This document shows positions 24,500 through 33,123 of a stretch of 64,000 nucleotides of DNA, piece after piece. Source of the stretch: Halobacillus halophilus (GTDB taxonomy: Bacteria; Bacillota; Bacilli; Bacillales; Halobacillaceae); assembly GCF_020171985.1 (NCBI RefSeq), contig NZ_JAIVAL010000015.1, forward strand, positions 57,549 through 121,548, in the 5' to 3' direction. The translations under genes were made by a program, and so were the position numbers. The stretch's first letter is position 1; every line of letters starts with the position of its first letter. The notes beneath the pieces are model-generated. The model saw nothing but the letters and a program-made list of their open reading frames with translations. It searched no databases and was not told the DNA's origin.

Positions 24500-26020
24500 A
24501 TGGTCTATGCATTTCCGAATACGGAAGGATCGATTGTCCAATACAAAGAGCGTTACGATAACTTCATTGGTGGTAAATGGACGCCCCCGGTAAACGGGGA
24601 ATACTTTGAAAACGTGACACCTGTCACAGGTCAGAACTTCTGTCAGGTGGCCCGTTCCACAGAAGAAGATGTGGAATTGGCTGTTGAAGCTGCCCATCAG
24701 GCAAAAGATGCCTGGGGAAAAACCTCTGTGACCGAACGATCGCTGATCCTTAATAGGATCGCAGACAGAATGGAAGAGAACTTAGAAAAATTGGCAGTAG
24801 CTGAAACTTGGGAAAATGGAAAAGCGGTGCGGGAAACTTTAAATGCAGATATCCCTTTAGCTGTCGATCATTTTCGCTATTTCGCCTCTGTTATTCGTGC
24901 TCAGGAAGGATCAATTGGCGAAATTGATCAAGATACAATTGCTTATCATTTCCACGAGCCGCTGGGAGTTGTAGGTCAGATCATTCCGTGGAACTTTCCT
25001 ATTTTAATGGCTACATGGAAGATTGCACCAGCTCTTGCAGCAGGGAATGCGATTGTACTTAAACCAGCCGAACAGACTCCGGCATCGATTATGTACTTAC
25101 TCGAATTGATCGAAGACCTCCTTCCTGCCGGTGTTCTAAACATAGTAAATGGATTCGGACTTGAAGCAGGTAAGCCTCTGGCTCAGAATCCACGCATCAA
25201 TAAAGTAGCTTTTACTGGTGAAACCACAACCGGACGCATGATTATGCAGTATGCTTCCCAGAACATCATCCCTGTCACGTTAGAACTTGGAGGCAAATCT
25301 CCAAATATCTTCTTTGAAGATGTGATGCGCGAAGATGATGACTTCTTAGATAAAACCATTGAAGGCATGGTCATGTTCGCATTAAACCAGGGTGAGGTCT
25401 GTACATGTCCATCAAGAGCTCTTATACAGGAATCGATATATGATCAGTTTATGGACCGTGCTATTGAACGTGTGAAAGCCATCAAAACAGGTAATCCACT
25501 GGATCCTGAAGTTATGATGGGAGCTCAGGCTTCCTCTGAACAGCTGGATAAGATCTTATCTTACCTGCAAATTGGCAAAGAGGAAGGTGCAGAATGCCTT
25601 GTCGGCGGCGAAAGAAACCAGCTGGACGGCGATTTCAAAGATGGCTACTATGTGAAGCCTACCATGTTTAAAGGAACCAACGACATGCGTGTCTTTCAGG
25701 AAGAGATTTTTGGACCTGTTCTTTCTGTGACCACCTTCAAAGACAAAGAAGAAGCCATGTCCATTGCAAACGATACACTGTATGGTCTGGGAGCCGGAAT
25801 ATGGACGCGGGATATGAATACGGCCTATCGTTTCGGCCGGGGAATTGAAGCCGGTCGAGTCTGGACCAACTGTTACCATACTTACCCTGCACATGCAGCC
25901 TTCGGAGGATACAAAATGTCTGGTGTTGGGCGTGAGAACCATAAAATGATGTTAAGCCACTATCAACAGACCAAAAACATGCTCGTCAGCTACAGCCCTC
26001 AGAAACTAGGATTCTATTAA
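24500..26020 (+). CDS. NAD-dependent aldehyde dehydrogenase (acetaldehyde type, AcoD/ExaC-like)
   Basis: 506 residues. Catalytic Cys301 is in the motif GEVCTCPSR, the general base Glu262 in LELGGKSPN, and the NAD-binding PWNFP at 163-167. The 506-residue length and the CTCPSR variant are typical of the AcoD/ExaC group that oxidises acetaldehyde and other short aldehydes to acids. AGGAGGAG precedes the start. A DUF779 gene follows 24 bases later, a pairing commonly seen with this group. The upstream cre box implies use during growth on non-preferred carbon such as alcohols or acetoin. Confidence 0.88.
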   Translation: MVYAFPNTEGSIVQYKERYDNFIGGKWTPPVNGEYFENVTPVTGQNFCQVARSTEEDVELAVEAAHQAKDAWGKTSVTERSLILNRIADRMEENLEKLAVAETWENGKAVRETLNADIPLAVDHFRYFASVIRAQEGSIGEIDQDTIAYHFHEPLGVVGQIIPWNFPILMATWKIAPALAAGNAIVLKPAEQTPASIMYLLELIEDLLPAGVLNIVNGFGLEAGKPLAQNPRINKVAFTGETTTGRMIMQYASQNIIPVTLELGGKSPNIFFEDVMREDDDFLDKTIEGMVMFALNQGEVCTCPSRALIQESIYDQFMDRAIERVKAIKTGNPLDPEVMMGAQASSEQLDKILSYLQIGKEEGAECLVGGERNQLDGDFKDGYYVKPTMFKGTNDMRVFQEEIFGPVLSVTTFKDKEEAMSIANDTLYGLGAGIWTRDMNTAYRFGRGIEAGRVWTNCYHTYPAHAAFGGYKMSGVGRENHKMMLSHYQQTKNMLVSYSPQKLGFY

Positions 26021-26044
26021 TCTAAAATGAGGAGGTGACAAAAG

Positions 26045-26410
26045 ATGGTCGAACGTGTGACTGCGACTGATGCCGCCCTCGAATTGATTGACAAGCTGAA
26101 AGATAAGCATGGACCTTTGATGTTTCATCAGTCCGGAGGGTGTTGTGATGGAAGTTCGCCAATGTGTTATCCGGATGGTGACTTAATGATAGGCAAACAG
26201 GATATTCTATTAGGCGAAATTGGTTCTTCCCCCTTTTATATAAACAAAAAGCAGTATGAATACTGGAAGCATACTCAACTGATTATTGATGTGGTAGATG
26301 GGCGAGGAGGAATGTTTTCTTTAGAAGGCGTAGAAGGTAAAAGATTCTTATCAAGGTCACGCGCTTTTACAAAAGAAGAAGCAGCAGAACTTCAAAGCGC
26401 AGACCAATAA
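26045..26410 (+). CDS. DUF779 protein, companion of aldehyde dehydrogenase
   Basis: 121 residues, no signal or membrane segment. The DUF779 signature is clear: LMFHQSGGCCDGSSPMCYPDG, with three cysteines that could bind a metal, then DVVDGRGGMFSLEG and KRFLSRSR. The family nearly always sits next to an AcoD/ExaC-type aldehyde dehydrogenase, as here, and its exact job is unknown; an activator or metal-dependent accessory role is plausible. AGGAGGTGA precedes the ATG and the spacing shows an operon. Confidence 0.85.
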   Translation: MVERVTATDAALELIDKLKDKHGPLMFHQSGGCCDGSSPMCYPDGDLMIGKQDILLGEIGSSPFYINKKQYEYWKHTQLIIDVVDGRGGMFSLEGVEGKRFLSRSRAFTKEEAAELQSADQ

Positions 26411-26412
26411 GG

Positions 26413-26445
26413 AACAGCCCTCTTTATTGCATGAAGAGGGCTGTT
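26413..26445 (+). terminator. Terminator of the aldehyde dehydrogenase operon
   Basis: A 12-bp stem AACAGCCCTCTT / AAGAGGGCTGTT followed by TTATATTGTTTTTT. Confidence 0.82.
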
Positions 26446-27156
26446 TTATATTGTTTTTTTACGAAGAAACTGCAGGAGAATTTGATTATAAATCACTGGC
26501 TGATCTTTATGGACGGAGTGACCGGCAAAAGGAAGTACTGCTTTATGAATAGAAGGACAAGCTCCGTAAATGGAAGCGCCAGATGCTTCATACTGAACGG
26601 ACTCCCCTGCTATGAAAAGGACAGGCACCCTCAGGTCTGGTAAACCTTCCGATAAATAAAACGGGTACCAGTCCGGGTTTCTTGCCAGGTAAATAAATTC
26701 TCTCCAGTTTGTATTATGAAGGAGATTATAATAATCTATCTGAGTCTTATCTCGAAGTAGACGTCTTTGTTTCTCGGTCTCTTTTCTATGCAACTGCTTC
26801 CAACGAGCAGGTTTTTTGGGATAAATGCCCGAAACCGTTAAACTCTTTACTCTTTCAGGGTGATTCTGGGCCAATAAAATCCCGGCAAATGCTCCTAAAT
26901 CGCTGCCGATGATGTGAGCTTCATTCACTTGTAAATGTTCCATTGTTTCAGCGAGATCCTGAGCTGTATTCTCGAAGAAATGATTAAATTCATCACTAAA
27001 AGAATTGCCGTGGCCCCTTAAGTCAGGAAGGATTACCTGAAACTGATCACATAACTGGTCACACTGGTATTCAAAATCTGTAATCCCTGTTTCCAGTCTG
27101 CTATGAAGAAATATTACTGGCTCCCCTGTTCCTTTAATTGTGGTGTGAAGAATCAT
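26446..27156 (-). CDS. Alpha/beta hydrolase
   Basis: 236 residues. PVIFLHSRLETG is the oxyanion-hole strand, LPDLRGHGNS the next loop, and the final PFAGHSVHKDQP carries the catalytic His. The nucleophile elbow is GSDLGAFAG, so the nucleophile would be Asp rather than Ser, as in haloalkane dehalogenases and epoxide hydrolases. The start at 27156 has AGAGGGGGA upstream and overlaps the preceding acetyltransferase gene by 23 bases, so they share a transcript. The substrate is unknown. Confidence 0.78.
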   Translation of the reverse strand: MILHTTIKGTGEPVIFLHSRLETGITDFEYQCDQLCDQFQVILPDLRGHGNSFSDEFNHFFENTAQDLAETMEHLQVNEAHIIGSDLGAFAGILLAQNHPERVKSLTVSGIYPKKPARWKQLHRKETEKQRRLLRDKTQIDYYNLLHNTNWREFIYLARNPDWYPFYLSEGLPDLRVPVLFIAGESVQYEASGASIYGACPSIHKAVLPFAGHSVHKDQPVIYNQILLQFLRKKTI

Positions 27157-27898
27157 CGAATCCCCCTCTATTCGACCTTTTAAATAATTTAATAGTTTCT
27201 GTAACCTCACAGCCATTCCGTTGAAGTATGGAAAGCATAGGGTGGTTGTTTACACTTGTAGCTCCTACACTATATAACGCTCCAAATTCTTTTTTCAGCA
27301 TGTCCAATCCCTGCCTATAAAGAACTGAGCCTTTCCCTTGGCCGCGAGCTTCCGGAACCAGTCCAAAATAAAACATCCGGCCTTCATTCTCTGTCCCGGG
27401 CTCAATGTGAGGCATTACCACACCAATAGCTTTCTTATTTTCATAAGCCACGTTACATGTATCTATGTAAGAAGAACCCAATTCCTTTTTCACGCTCTCT
27501 ATTTGCTCATCCATACTTAAATATGGCGCAGCGTTTAAAGACCCTTCCATAGATCTTTGCCATACATCTTTAAAGTGTGCCACAGAGACCTCTCTCAACG
27601 ATTTCATAGTAAAAACTGCCGCCTCATCCCCCATTCTGCTAAGATCAAAGCGTACAAAGATTCTCTCATCATGAAATTTGAATTGGCAGGATTCTAAATA
27701 CTTCTCAACTTCTGCAGATCGGGCGCTGTTCACTAGTATAGTTAGATTATCCTCCTGCTGAATATCTTTATCTGAAACTAATAGATCCGTCAACTGACAA
27801 AGTTCCTGGTCTGTTAAGCGGCCGGTTTCTTCTATGGTTATAAAATTATCGCCTATTACAAATTTGACTTTTTCATAGAGATTTTGCTTCTGGTCCAT
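27134..27898 (-). CDS. GNAT family N-acetyltransferase
   Basis: 254 residues. The C-terminal half is a GNAT domain with the acetyl-CoA loop EARGQGKGSVLYRQGLD and GATSVNNHPMLSILQRNGCE near the end; the N-terminal ~100 residues are a degenerate second GNAT-like region. AGGAGGA supports ATG 27898 over the longer frame. It is the first gene of a two-gene unit with the alpha/beta hydrolase, which may act on the same kind of small molecule; the acceptor is unknown. Confidence 0.78.
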   Translation of the reverse strand: MDQKQNLYEKVKFVIGDNFITIEETGRLTDQELCQLTDLLVSDKDIQQEDNLTILVNSARSAEVEKYLESCQFKFHDERIFVRFDLSRMGDEAAVFTMKSLREVSVAHFKDVWQRSMEGSLNAAPYLSMDEQIESVKKELGSSYIDTCNVAYENKKAIGVVMPHIEPGTENEGRMFYFGLVPEARGQGKGSVLYRQGLDMLKKEFGALYSVGATSVNNHPMLSILQRNGCEVTETIKLFKRSNRGGFDDSSHHN

Positions 27899-28047
27899 AA
27901 ATCCTCCTAAGATTTTACTTCTACACTGTTCCCCTATCATCCTACCTTATCTAAGCCGAATATGGTAATAACAATCACATTATTTTCATTTTATAATCCT
28001 TACGCGGTACAATATAGATTGAAATTACAAGAAAGGAGTTTTATCAA

Positions 28048-29058
28048 ATGAACCGTGAAATACATTTAGTAGAAAGACCAAAAGCTGCACCTACGCATGA
28101 ACATATTAAAGTTGTAGAAAATAACCAGCCTGAACCAGGTTCAGGAGAAGTACTCCTGAAGATGTTATACGTTTCCGTAGACCCTTACATGAGAGGTCGA
28201 ATGAGCGATGCTAAATCTTATGTTGCACCTTTTCAATTAAACGAACCGATTGAAGGTGGGGCCGTTGCAGAAGTGGTGCAATCCAACGCTGATCAATTAA
28301 GTGAAGGCGACATTATTACTGGAATGCTTCCATGGAAAGAATATACAGTACAAAAGGCAGACGGCCTTCGTAAAATTGATCCGAGTCTCGGACCAATCAC
28401 TACTTCTCTAGGTATTCTTGGGATGCCAGGACTTACCGCATATTTCGGCTTAATGGACATCGGACAACCTAAAGAAGGAGAAACGATTCTGGTCTCCGGA
28501 GCAGCAGGTGCTGTTGGTTCCACCGTCGTTCAAATCGGTAAAATCATGGGCTGCCGCGTTGTTGGTATTGCGGGCACAGAAGAAAAAACCAGTTATTTAA
28601 AAGAAGAACTAGGCGTAGACGCCACCATCAACTATAAAACCGAAAATGTTTCTGAAGCTCTTCAGGAGAAATGCCCGGACGGTATTGATGTATATTTCGA
28701 TAACGTAGGCGGAGATATTTCCGATGCCGTCTATCCTCTTCTTAATAAATATGCAAGAATTGCCCAGTGTGGTGCCATTTCATCTTATAACGTTCCGAAC
28801 GACCAGGGACCGCGTATTCAAATGCACTTAATTAAATCAAGTGTCTTAATTAAAGGATTCACTGTAGGGGATTATCAAAACCGCTTCTCCGAAGGTTTCC
28901 AGCAATTATCTAAATGGTTGAGTGAAGGAAAGCTCACTTACGAAGAAACGATCACCGAAGGGTTCGAAAACATTCCTGACGCTTTCTTTGGACTGTTTGA
29001 AGGAGCTAACCTTGGTAAACAGCTCGTTAAAGTAGCAGAACCTTCTCAAAAATCTTAA
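28048..29058 (+). CDS. NADP-dependent oxidoreductase, zinc-free MDR family (YfmJ/CurA-like)
   Basis: 336 residues of the medium-chain reductase family. It has the PDYMRGRM-type segment (VDPYMRGRMSD) of leukotriene B4 dehydrogenase-like enzymes, the Rossmann loop SGAAGAVGSTVVQIGK, and FDNVGGDISDAVYPLLN. No zinc ligands are present. Relatives (B. subtilis YfmJ, E. coli CurA) reduce activated C=C bonds of enones. AAAGGAG precedes the start. Single gene with its own terminator; the natural substrate is unknown. Confidence 0.87.
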   Translation: MNREIHLVERPKAAPTHEHIKVVENNQPEPGSGEVLLKMLYVSVDPYMRGRMSDAKSYVAPFQLNEPIEGGAVAEVVQSNADQLSEGDIITGMLPWKEYTVQKADGLRKIDPSLGPITTSLGILGMPGLTAYFGLMDIGQPKEGETILVSGAAGAVGSTVVQIGKIMGCRVVGIAGTEEKTSYLKEELGVDATINYKTENVSEALQEKCPDGIDVYFDNVGGDISDAVYPLLNKYARIAQCGAISSYNVPNDQGPRIQMHLIKSSVLIKGFTVGDYQNRFSEGFQQLSKWLSEGKLTYEETITEGFENIPDAFFGLFEGANLGKQLVKVAEPSQKS

Positions 29059-29100
29059 TAGGTAATAGAGCAGGTGTACCCATTTTCGCCTGACTATTTG

Positions 29101-29129
29101 AGAGAGCGTACAAATATTGTGCGCTCTCT
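29101..29129 (+). terminator. Terminator of the oxidoreductase gene
   Basis: Stem AGAGAGCG / CGCTCTCT with a 13-nt loop, then TTTTTG. The rest of the 323-base gap up to bioY shows no gene; its last part carries the BirA operator. Confidence 0.8.
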
Positions 29130-29341
29130 TTTTGTTTTATATCGAACCCATTCTCTTTGATCGAACATAAGGCACTAGGCAGCGCGCGACTCAAAAAGAT
29201 TTCTTTCCTATTACAGATTCCCTACCGGCCCTATTGCGTAGTAATATACTATTACGAGAAGTTAACCATAAACTATAGCTGAGCCAAAAGAATTTAATTT
29301 ACAAATTACCCAAAAAATGTACTCATTTCCAAAACATTTAT

Positions 29342-29367
29342 GTTAACCTATATTAAAATGAGTTAAC
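29342..29367 (+). promoter_or_regulatory. BirA (biotin repressor) operator
   Basis: GTTAAC at 29342-29347 and again at 29362-29367, exactly 14 bases apart and set as TGTTAAC...GTTAACA. This is the Bacillus BirA half-site pair and spacing. It lies 14 bases before the bioY start, so biotin should repress the transporter. Confidence 0.82.
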
Positions 29368-29381
29368 AAGGTGGGATTACT

Positions 29382-29951
29382 TTGAACTCCGAGAGCAGAA
29401 GACTTCGAATTATGATCAACTGCGCTATTTTTGCGGCCGTAACAGCTATACTGGCCCAAGTAGAAATTCCTCTTCCATTAGTTCCGATCAGCGGTCAAAC
29501 GTTAGCGGTTGGATTAACCGCTACTATTCTAGGAAGCCGCCAGGGAGCGGCAGCAATGACTTGTTATGCTGCTTTAGGAGCAGCAGGCCTGCCTGTATTT
29601 GCAGGGTTTAAAGGCGGTGCTCAGGTTCTGGCTGGGCCTACGGGAGGCTATATCATTGGATTTATTGCTGCGGCATTTGTCACTGGGTATATCTTAGAAA
29701 AAACTTCATTCAACTTACCGATGGCTTTACTTGCTAATACGGCCGGAATGATGATCACTCTTTTGTTTGGCACTATTCAATTAAAGTTCGTTTTAGACCT
29801 TACTTGGGCACAAGCCCTTGCCGGTGGTGTATACCCTTTTATCGCTGTAGGATTGATTAAAGCTTTTCTGGCAAGCTGGCTTGGAATAACTGTCAGAAGA
29901 CGTCTTGTACAGGCAAACTTACTTCTTTCTTCCCGGAAAGCTGTGGCTTAA
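29382..29951 (+). CDS. bioY: Biotin ECF transporter substrate-binding protein BioY
   Basis: 189 residues, six predicted membrane helices, S component of a biotin ECF transporter. Family motifs: VPISGQTLAVGLTATILGSRQGA, LGAAGLPVFAGFKGG and GPTGGYIIGFIAAAF. The start is TTG at 29382 with AAGGTGG upstream. The upstream BirA operator confirms the biotin role. The shared ATPases and EcfT are not nearby, so it must use the housekeeping ECF module. Confidence 0.93.
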   Translation: MNSESRRLRIMINCAIFAAVTAILAQVEIPLPLVPISGQTLAVGLTATILGSRQGAAAMTCYAALGAAGLPVFAGFKGGAQVLAGPTGGYIIGFIAAAFVTGYILEKTSFNLPMALLANTAGMMITLLFGTIQLKFVLDLTWAQALAGGVYPFIAVGLIKAFLASWLGITVRRRLVQANLLLSSRKAVA

Positions 29952-30146
29952 TTATTAGATCTACCCTATTGGAAGAAAGTTCGATCATGCTTGATATTGT
30001 CAGCAGTACCCTCTTAATTCTCCCGCTTTGAAAATAAGTAATTAACTTTTCCCGACTTTCGAACTGAAACTACCCTTCATTAAACTCCCCCTGCTTGTAT
30101 CGAGGCGGTGGTGAGGGATTCGGCCCACAAAATCAAGAGAGGTTAT

Positions 30147-30177
30147 AAATAAGCCAGGACTCCGTTCCGGCTTATTT
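30147..30177 (+). terminator. Terminator about 200 bases after bioY
   Basis: Stem AAATAAGCC / GGCTTATTT extended by GGA/TCC, then TTTTTT. The 195 bases between the bioY stop and this hairpin hold no gene I can support. Either bioY has a long 3' UTR or a short non-coding transcript ends here. Confidence 0.75.
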
Positions 30178-30210
30178 TTTTACTTACACTCCATATTTAA
30201 CTTGACCCTC

Positions 30211-30260
30211 TGCATAAAAGTAAAGTAAACTTAACGTTAAGTTTACTTTACTTTTATGCA
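30211..30260. repeat. 50-bp perfect palindrome at the XRE operon promoter
   Basis: Bases 30211-30235 are the exact reverse complement of 30236-30260, with no spacer; the centre is TTAACGTTAA and the outer ends TGCATAAAAG / CTTTTATGCA. A likely promoter uses TTGACC (30202-30207) with TAAACT (30226-30231) inside the palindrome. The ribosome site of the regulator gene follows directly, so the site probably is the autoregulatory operator. Confidence 0.8.
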
Positions 30261-30273
30261 ATTGGAGGAAGCT

Positions 30274-30483
30274 ATGAAAAATATCATCAGGGATCAGCGA
30301 ATCGATCATCAATTGACCCAGGAGCGACTCTCAGAGCTGCTTAATGTGTCAAGACAGACGGTGATATCTCTTGAAAAAGGAAAGTATAAACCTTCTCTAA
30401 TCCTTGCCCACAAGCTTGCCCAGATTTTTAACTGTCATATCGAAGATCTATTTATCTTTGAAGGAGATGAAAACATTGAATGA
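30274..30483 (+). CDS. Small XRE-family transcription regulator
   Basis: 69 residues, almost entirely one helix-turn-helix (QLTQERLSELLNVSRQTVISLEKGKYKPS) followed by LAHKLAQIFNCHIEDLF, the YgzD/YozG type of mini-regulator. ATG 30274 is chosen because GGAGGAAGC precedes it; the earlier ATG lies inside the palindrome. It is first in a three-gene unit with two small membrane proteins, a common layout in which the regulator represses its own operon. The inducing signal is unknown. Confidence 0.85.
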   Translation: MKNIIRDQRIDHQLTQERLSELLNVSRQTVISLEKGKYKPSLILAHKLAQIFNCHIEDLFIFEGDENIE

Positions 30484-30787
30484 CTTCTGGAATAACATGA
30501 TTGGACTTACAGGATTGATTGTGGGGTTATCCATTGCACTGGCCGTTATTTTGATTAATCAAAAGTATATGAAGAAAAACAGACAACTTGATGAGCGCCA
30601 GCATACCATCAGTGTCCATGCTCGTGCAGGAGGCTGGATGGTTACCTCAGCCTTAATCATTATAGTCTGGGCAGTGGAAATCGTAGTAGAAGGAATTACC
30701 ATTTCTTTCTTCCTGCTCACTTTTCTATATGTAGGGCATATGACGGCCTACGGACTCTTTGCTTATCACCACGCTGCAAATAACTAA
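30476..30787 (+). CDS. Small membrane protein in the XRE operon
   Basis: About 103 residues with three predicted membrane helices and a charged loop (KKNRQLDERQHTISVHARAGG) between the first two. It resembles the DUF2178-type proteins that accompany YgzD-like regulators; no function is known. The TTG at 30476 is preferred as start because AAGGAG lies 9 bases upstream; the gene overlaps the regulator stop by 8 bases, so translation is coupled. An ATG at 30467 is too close to the ribosome site. Confidence 0.65.
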   Translation: MNDFWNNMIGLTGLIVGLSIALAVILINQKYMKKNRQLDERQHTISVHARAGGWMVTSALIIIVWAVEIVVEGITISFFLLTFLYVGHMTAYGLFAYHHAANN

Positions 30788-30817
30788 TTATAAGCCAAGA
30801 AGCTAAGGAGGACAGCT

Positions 30818-30994
30818 ATGAATACGATCTCGCTCATGATTTTTCTTTTACTGTGTTTATTATTTCTTGGGAATGGAATTTACCAGGGTATAGCTAACGA
30901 GAGCTGGACAGCGCTTATTATAGCCATTATCGTTATTATTTTCGGTGCAAGAAGCATGTGGAAACGTCAAAACAAAAAACGCCCCCGTGACTAG
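30818..30994 (+). CDS. 58-residue membrane protein in the XRE operon
   Basis: A small gene with a good ribosome site (AAGGAGG, 7 bases before ATG). The product has two hydrophobic helices (LMIFLLLCLLFLGNGIY and ALIIAIIVIIFGA) joined by a short polar turn and a basic C-terminus (KRQNKKRPRD). It lies 30 bases after the preceding membrane-protein gene and completes the operon. I recognise no family. Confidence 0.65.
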   Translation: MNTISLMIFLLLCLLFLGNGIYQGIANESWTALIIAIIVIIFGARSMWKRQNKKRPRD

Positions 30995-30999
30995 GGGGC
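30981..30999 (-). terminator. Terminator of the DCC-family gene
   Basis: GCCCCC / GGGGGC with a 7-nt loop, then GTTTTTTG on the minus strand. It overlaps the last codons of the convergent 58-residue gene. Confidence 0.75.
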
Positions 31000-31005
31000 A
31001 TTTCA

Positions 31006-31374
31006 CTAGGAATATCTAGGGTATTCATAACGCCCGAACCATTGATATCGGTGGCTTGAAAACCATAGATAAAGAGGAGATCCGATAAGATTCAATCCTG
31101 GTAAATAAAGGAGAAGACCAATCAAAGAAACGGGCGGCAATACAAGCATCAATCTGCGTATCGTAAAAAAGCCTTTCTTAATCTCCCCCTCCTTCGTCAG
31201 CATATGAATCTCATCCAGGGTATTACGGCCTTCTAAGTAAGGATACTTCCCACTTTTCTCGATTGCTTGAACAGATACCCACTTAATTTGGTTCAGCCAG
31301 TCAAACTTGCTGAAAACTCTCTTAATCTGGTAACAGAAAGGACACTGAGCATCATAAAAAACCACATGTTTCAT
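31006..31374 (-). CDS. DCC family thiol-disulfide oxidoreductase (DUF393)
   Basis: 122 residues. The N-terminus has YDAQCPFCYQIKR, the thioredoxin-like CxxC (C10, C13) that gives the DCC family its name, and a long hydrophobic segment (LMLVLPPVSLIGLLLYLPGL) in the middle. Family members are small predicted redox proteins of unknown partner. The start has AAGGAG upstream. It is divergent from nothing close and probably monocistronic, as the pabBC stop lies 25 bases upstream with no hairpin; read-through from pab is possible. Confidence 0.82.
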   Translation of the reverse strand: MKHVVFYDAQCPFCYQIKRVFSKFDWLNQIKWVSVQAIEKSGKYPYLEGRNTLDEIHMLTKEGEIKKGFFTIRRLMLVLPPVSLIGLLLYLPGLNLIGSPLYLWFSSHRYQWFGRYEYPRYS

Positions 31375-31398
31375 TCCATCATCTCCTTAGATCCATCA

Positions 31399-33123
31399 CT
31401 ATTCCACGAGATGGACTCTAATCCATCCGCGAACACTATTAATCATCCATATTTCCTGGAATTCTTCCAACTCTTCTTTCCTCAGAACCCGCTCCTTAAG
31501 TACTCCTTCGTCGACTAATTTTTTTCGGTAAGTGCCTGAAAGCAGACCGCACGAAATGGGTGGCGTGTAAAATTCTCCATTACATTTCACCACAAGGTTA
31601 GCTATCGTAAACTCTGTTAATTCACCTATTCGGTTCCAAAGCAAAACCATTTTTCCCTTCTTTTGATGTTCTTCGTAAACTTTTCTGTGAGTTGTTTTAT
31701 GGAACAAAAAAGGGTCTTCCTCATCTACAGGATGATCGGCCAATTCAGCTTCTAAAGCTGAAGGGAATTCCTCTAATGGTGTGCACTCAATTACAGGGTT
31801 CCCTTCTTGATCCACCAACATCCTTACCTTATGTCCCCCATCTCGATAAAGAGAAATAATTTCACGTATTTTCCGTAGCAGCAGGGCCTGGTCAACTTTA
31901 AACCCAAAATAATCACTGGAATTTTGTACACGTTTCAGATGATAAGGAAGTAAAGGAATCCTTCCATCGTCCAATCTCATTGTTTCTAACAACCGGAATT
32001 GAGGCACAGTTTCTGTGAGAAGTTTCGCCTTTGTATGGATCTCCTTATACTCTCCCTCAGACGTAGATTCCCATGTCACTCCCCCGCCTGTTCCATAGGC
32101 CGCCGTTCCATTATTCAACATAACTGTACGAATCGGAACGTTAAAAACGGCTTCCTTTTCAGGGGTCATATATCCTATGGCTCCGCAATACACTTCACGC
32201 GGACTGCGTTCTAATTCTCGAATATATTCCATCGTCCGAACTTTTGGGGCGCCCGTAATAGACCCACACGGGAATAAAGCTTGAAAGACTTCCCACATAC
32301 TGAAGGAACCATCGAGTTGTCCTTTTATCGTGGAGGTCATTTGATGGACGGTTGGATAAGTCTCCACCTCAAAGAGTTCAGGTACATGGACGGATCCTGG
32401 TAAAGCAATCCTGCCGAGATCATTTCGAAGTAAATCCACAATCATCAGATTTTCAGAGCGTTCCTTTTCTGAACGAAGAAGATCAGCTTTCCGTTTTTCA
32501 TCTTCTACCAGAAACCTGCCCCGGGGAGCCGTCCCTTTCATCGGCTTCGTGGTAATCGTTCCATCATCAATACGGAAAAACAACTCAGGTGAAGCCGATA
32601 ATAGCTGGTGTGTTCCCGTATTAATATAAGCACTGTATGAAGATTTCTGTGCATTAGCCAGTTGTCTGTAAAATGCATATTCATTTCCTGAGAAGTCGGC
32701 CTTCAGCCTGGTTGTGTAGTTTACCTGGTAAGTCTCACCACGCTTTATGGCCTTTTTTATCTCGCTTATTCCTTCTTTATACTGGCTGTAATCACCTTCC
32801 ATAAGCCAGTCTGATACTTGAAACGACTCCGAATGGGAACTTAATCCACTAGAGACCGGTTCATTAAATATCCCAAACCATACCAGCGGCCATTCTGAGT
32901 CTGGGTGAACTTGTAAAGCTTCATCAAAGGCAGGGGCAGCTTCGTAGGAAACAAATCCTGCAGCGTAATAGCCTTGTTGCAACGCCTGCTCAACTTCAAA
33001 AAACGCTTGCTCCACCTGCTCGATCGTTTCAGCAGAGACAATACGCTCCGGGTCAGCAAATCTTTTAGGGCTCTTGTCTCCATAACGATCACTAAACTCG
33101 AATAATAAGGTTGGTCCGTTCAT
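31399..33123 (-). CDS. pabB: Fused aminodeoxychorismate synthase component I / 4-amino-4-deoxychorismate lyase
   Basis: 574 residues in two parts. Residues 1-360 form the chorismate-binding synthase (KRGETYQVNYTTRLK, KPMKGTAPRG, GSITGAPKVRTMEYI). Residues 370-574 form a PLP fold-type IV lyase (LLETMRLDDGRIPLLPYHLKR, SCGLLSGTYRKKL). Together the two domains convert chorismate to para-aminobenzoate for folate, with PabA supplying ammonia. The fusion is known in other bacteria; B. subtilis uses separate PabB and PabC. The start overlaps the pabA stop (ATGA), so the two are translationally coupled. A lone PabB is excluded by length. Confidence 0.9.
   Translation of the reverse strand: MNGPTLLFEFSDRYGDKSPKRFADPERIVSAETIEQVEQAFFEVEQALQQGYYAAGFVSYEAAPAFDEALQVHPDSEWPLVWFGIFNEPVSSGLSSHSESFQVSDWLMEGDYSQYKEGISEIKKAIKRGETYQVNYTTRLKADFSGNEYAFYRQLANAQKSSYSAYINTGTHQLLSASPELFFRIDDGTITTKPMKGTAPRGRFLVEDEKRKADLLRSEKERSENLMIVDLLRNDLGRIALPGSVHVPELFEVETYPTVHQMTSTIKGQLDGSFSMWEVFQALFPCGSITGAPKVRTMEYIRELERSPREVYCGAIGYMTPEKEAVFNVPIRTVMLNNGTAAYGTGGGVTWESTSEGEYKEIHTKAKLLTETVPQFRLLETMRLDDGRIPLLPYHLKRVQNSSDYFGFKVDQALLLRKIREIISLYRDGGHKVRMLVDQEGNPVIECTPLEEFPSALEAELADHPVDEEDPFLFHKTTHRKVYEEHQKKGKMVLLWNRIGELTEFTIANLVVKCNGEFYTPPISCGLLSGTYRKKLVDEGVLKERVLRKEELEEFQEIWMINSVRGWIRVHLVE

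Noticed and set aside
29952..30146. Possible riboswitch in the gap after bioY, because a terminator follows
   Set aside because: I could not match any known riboswitch core, and the hairpin lies before a palindrome-controlled promoter rather than within a leader.
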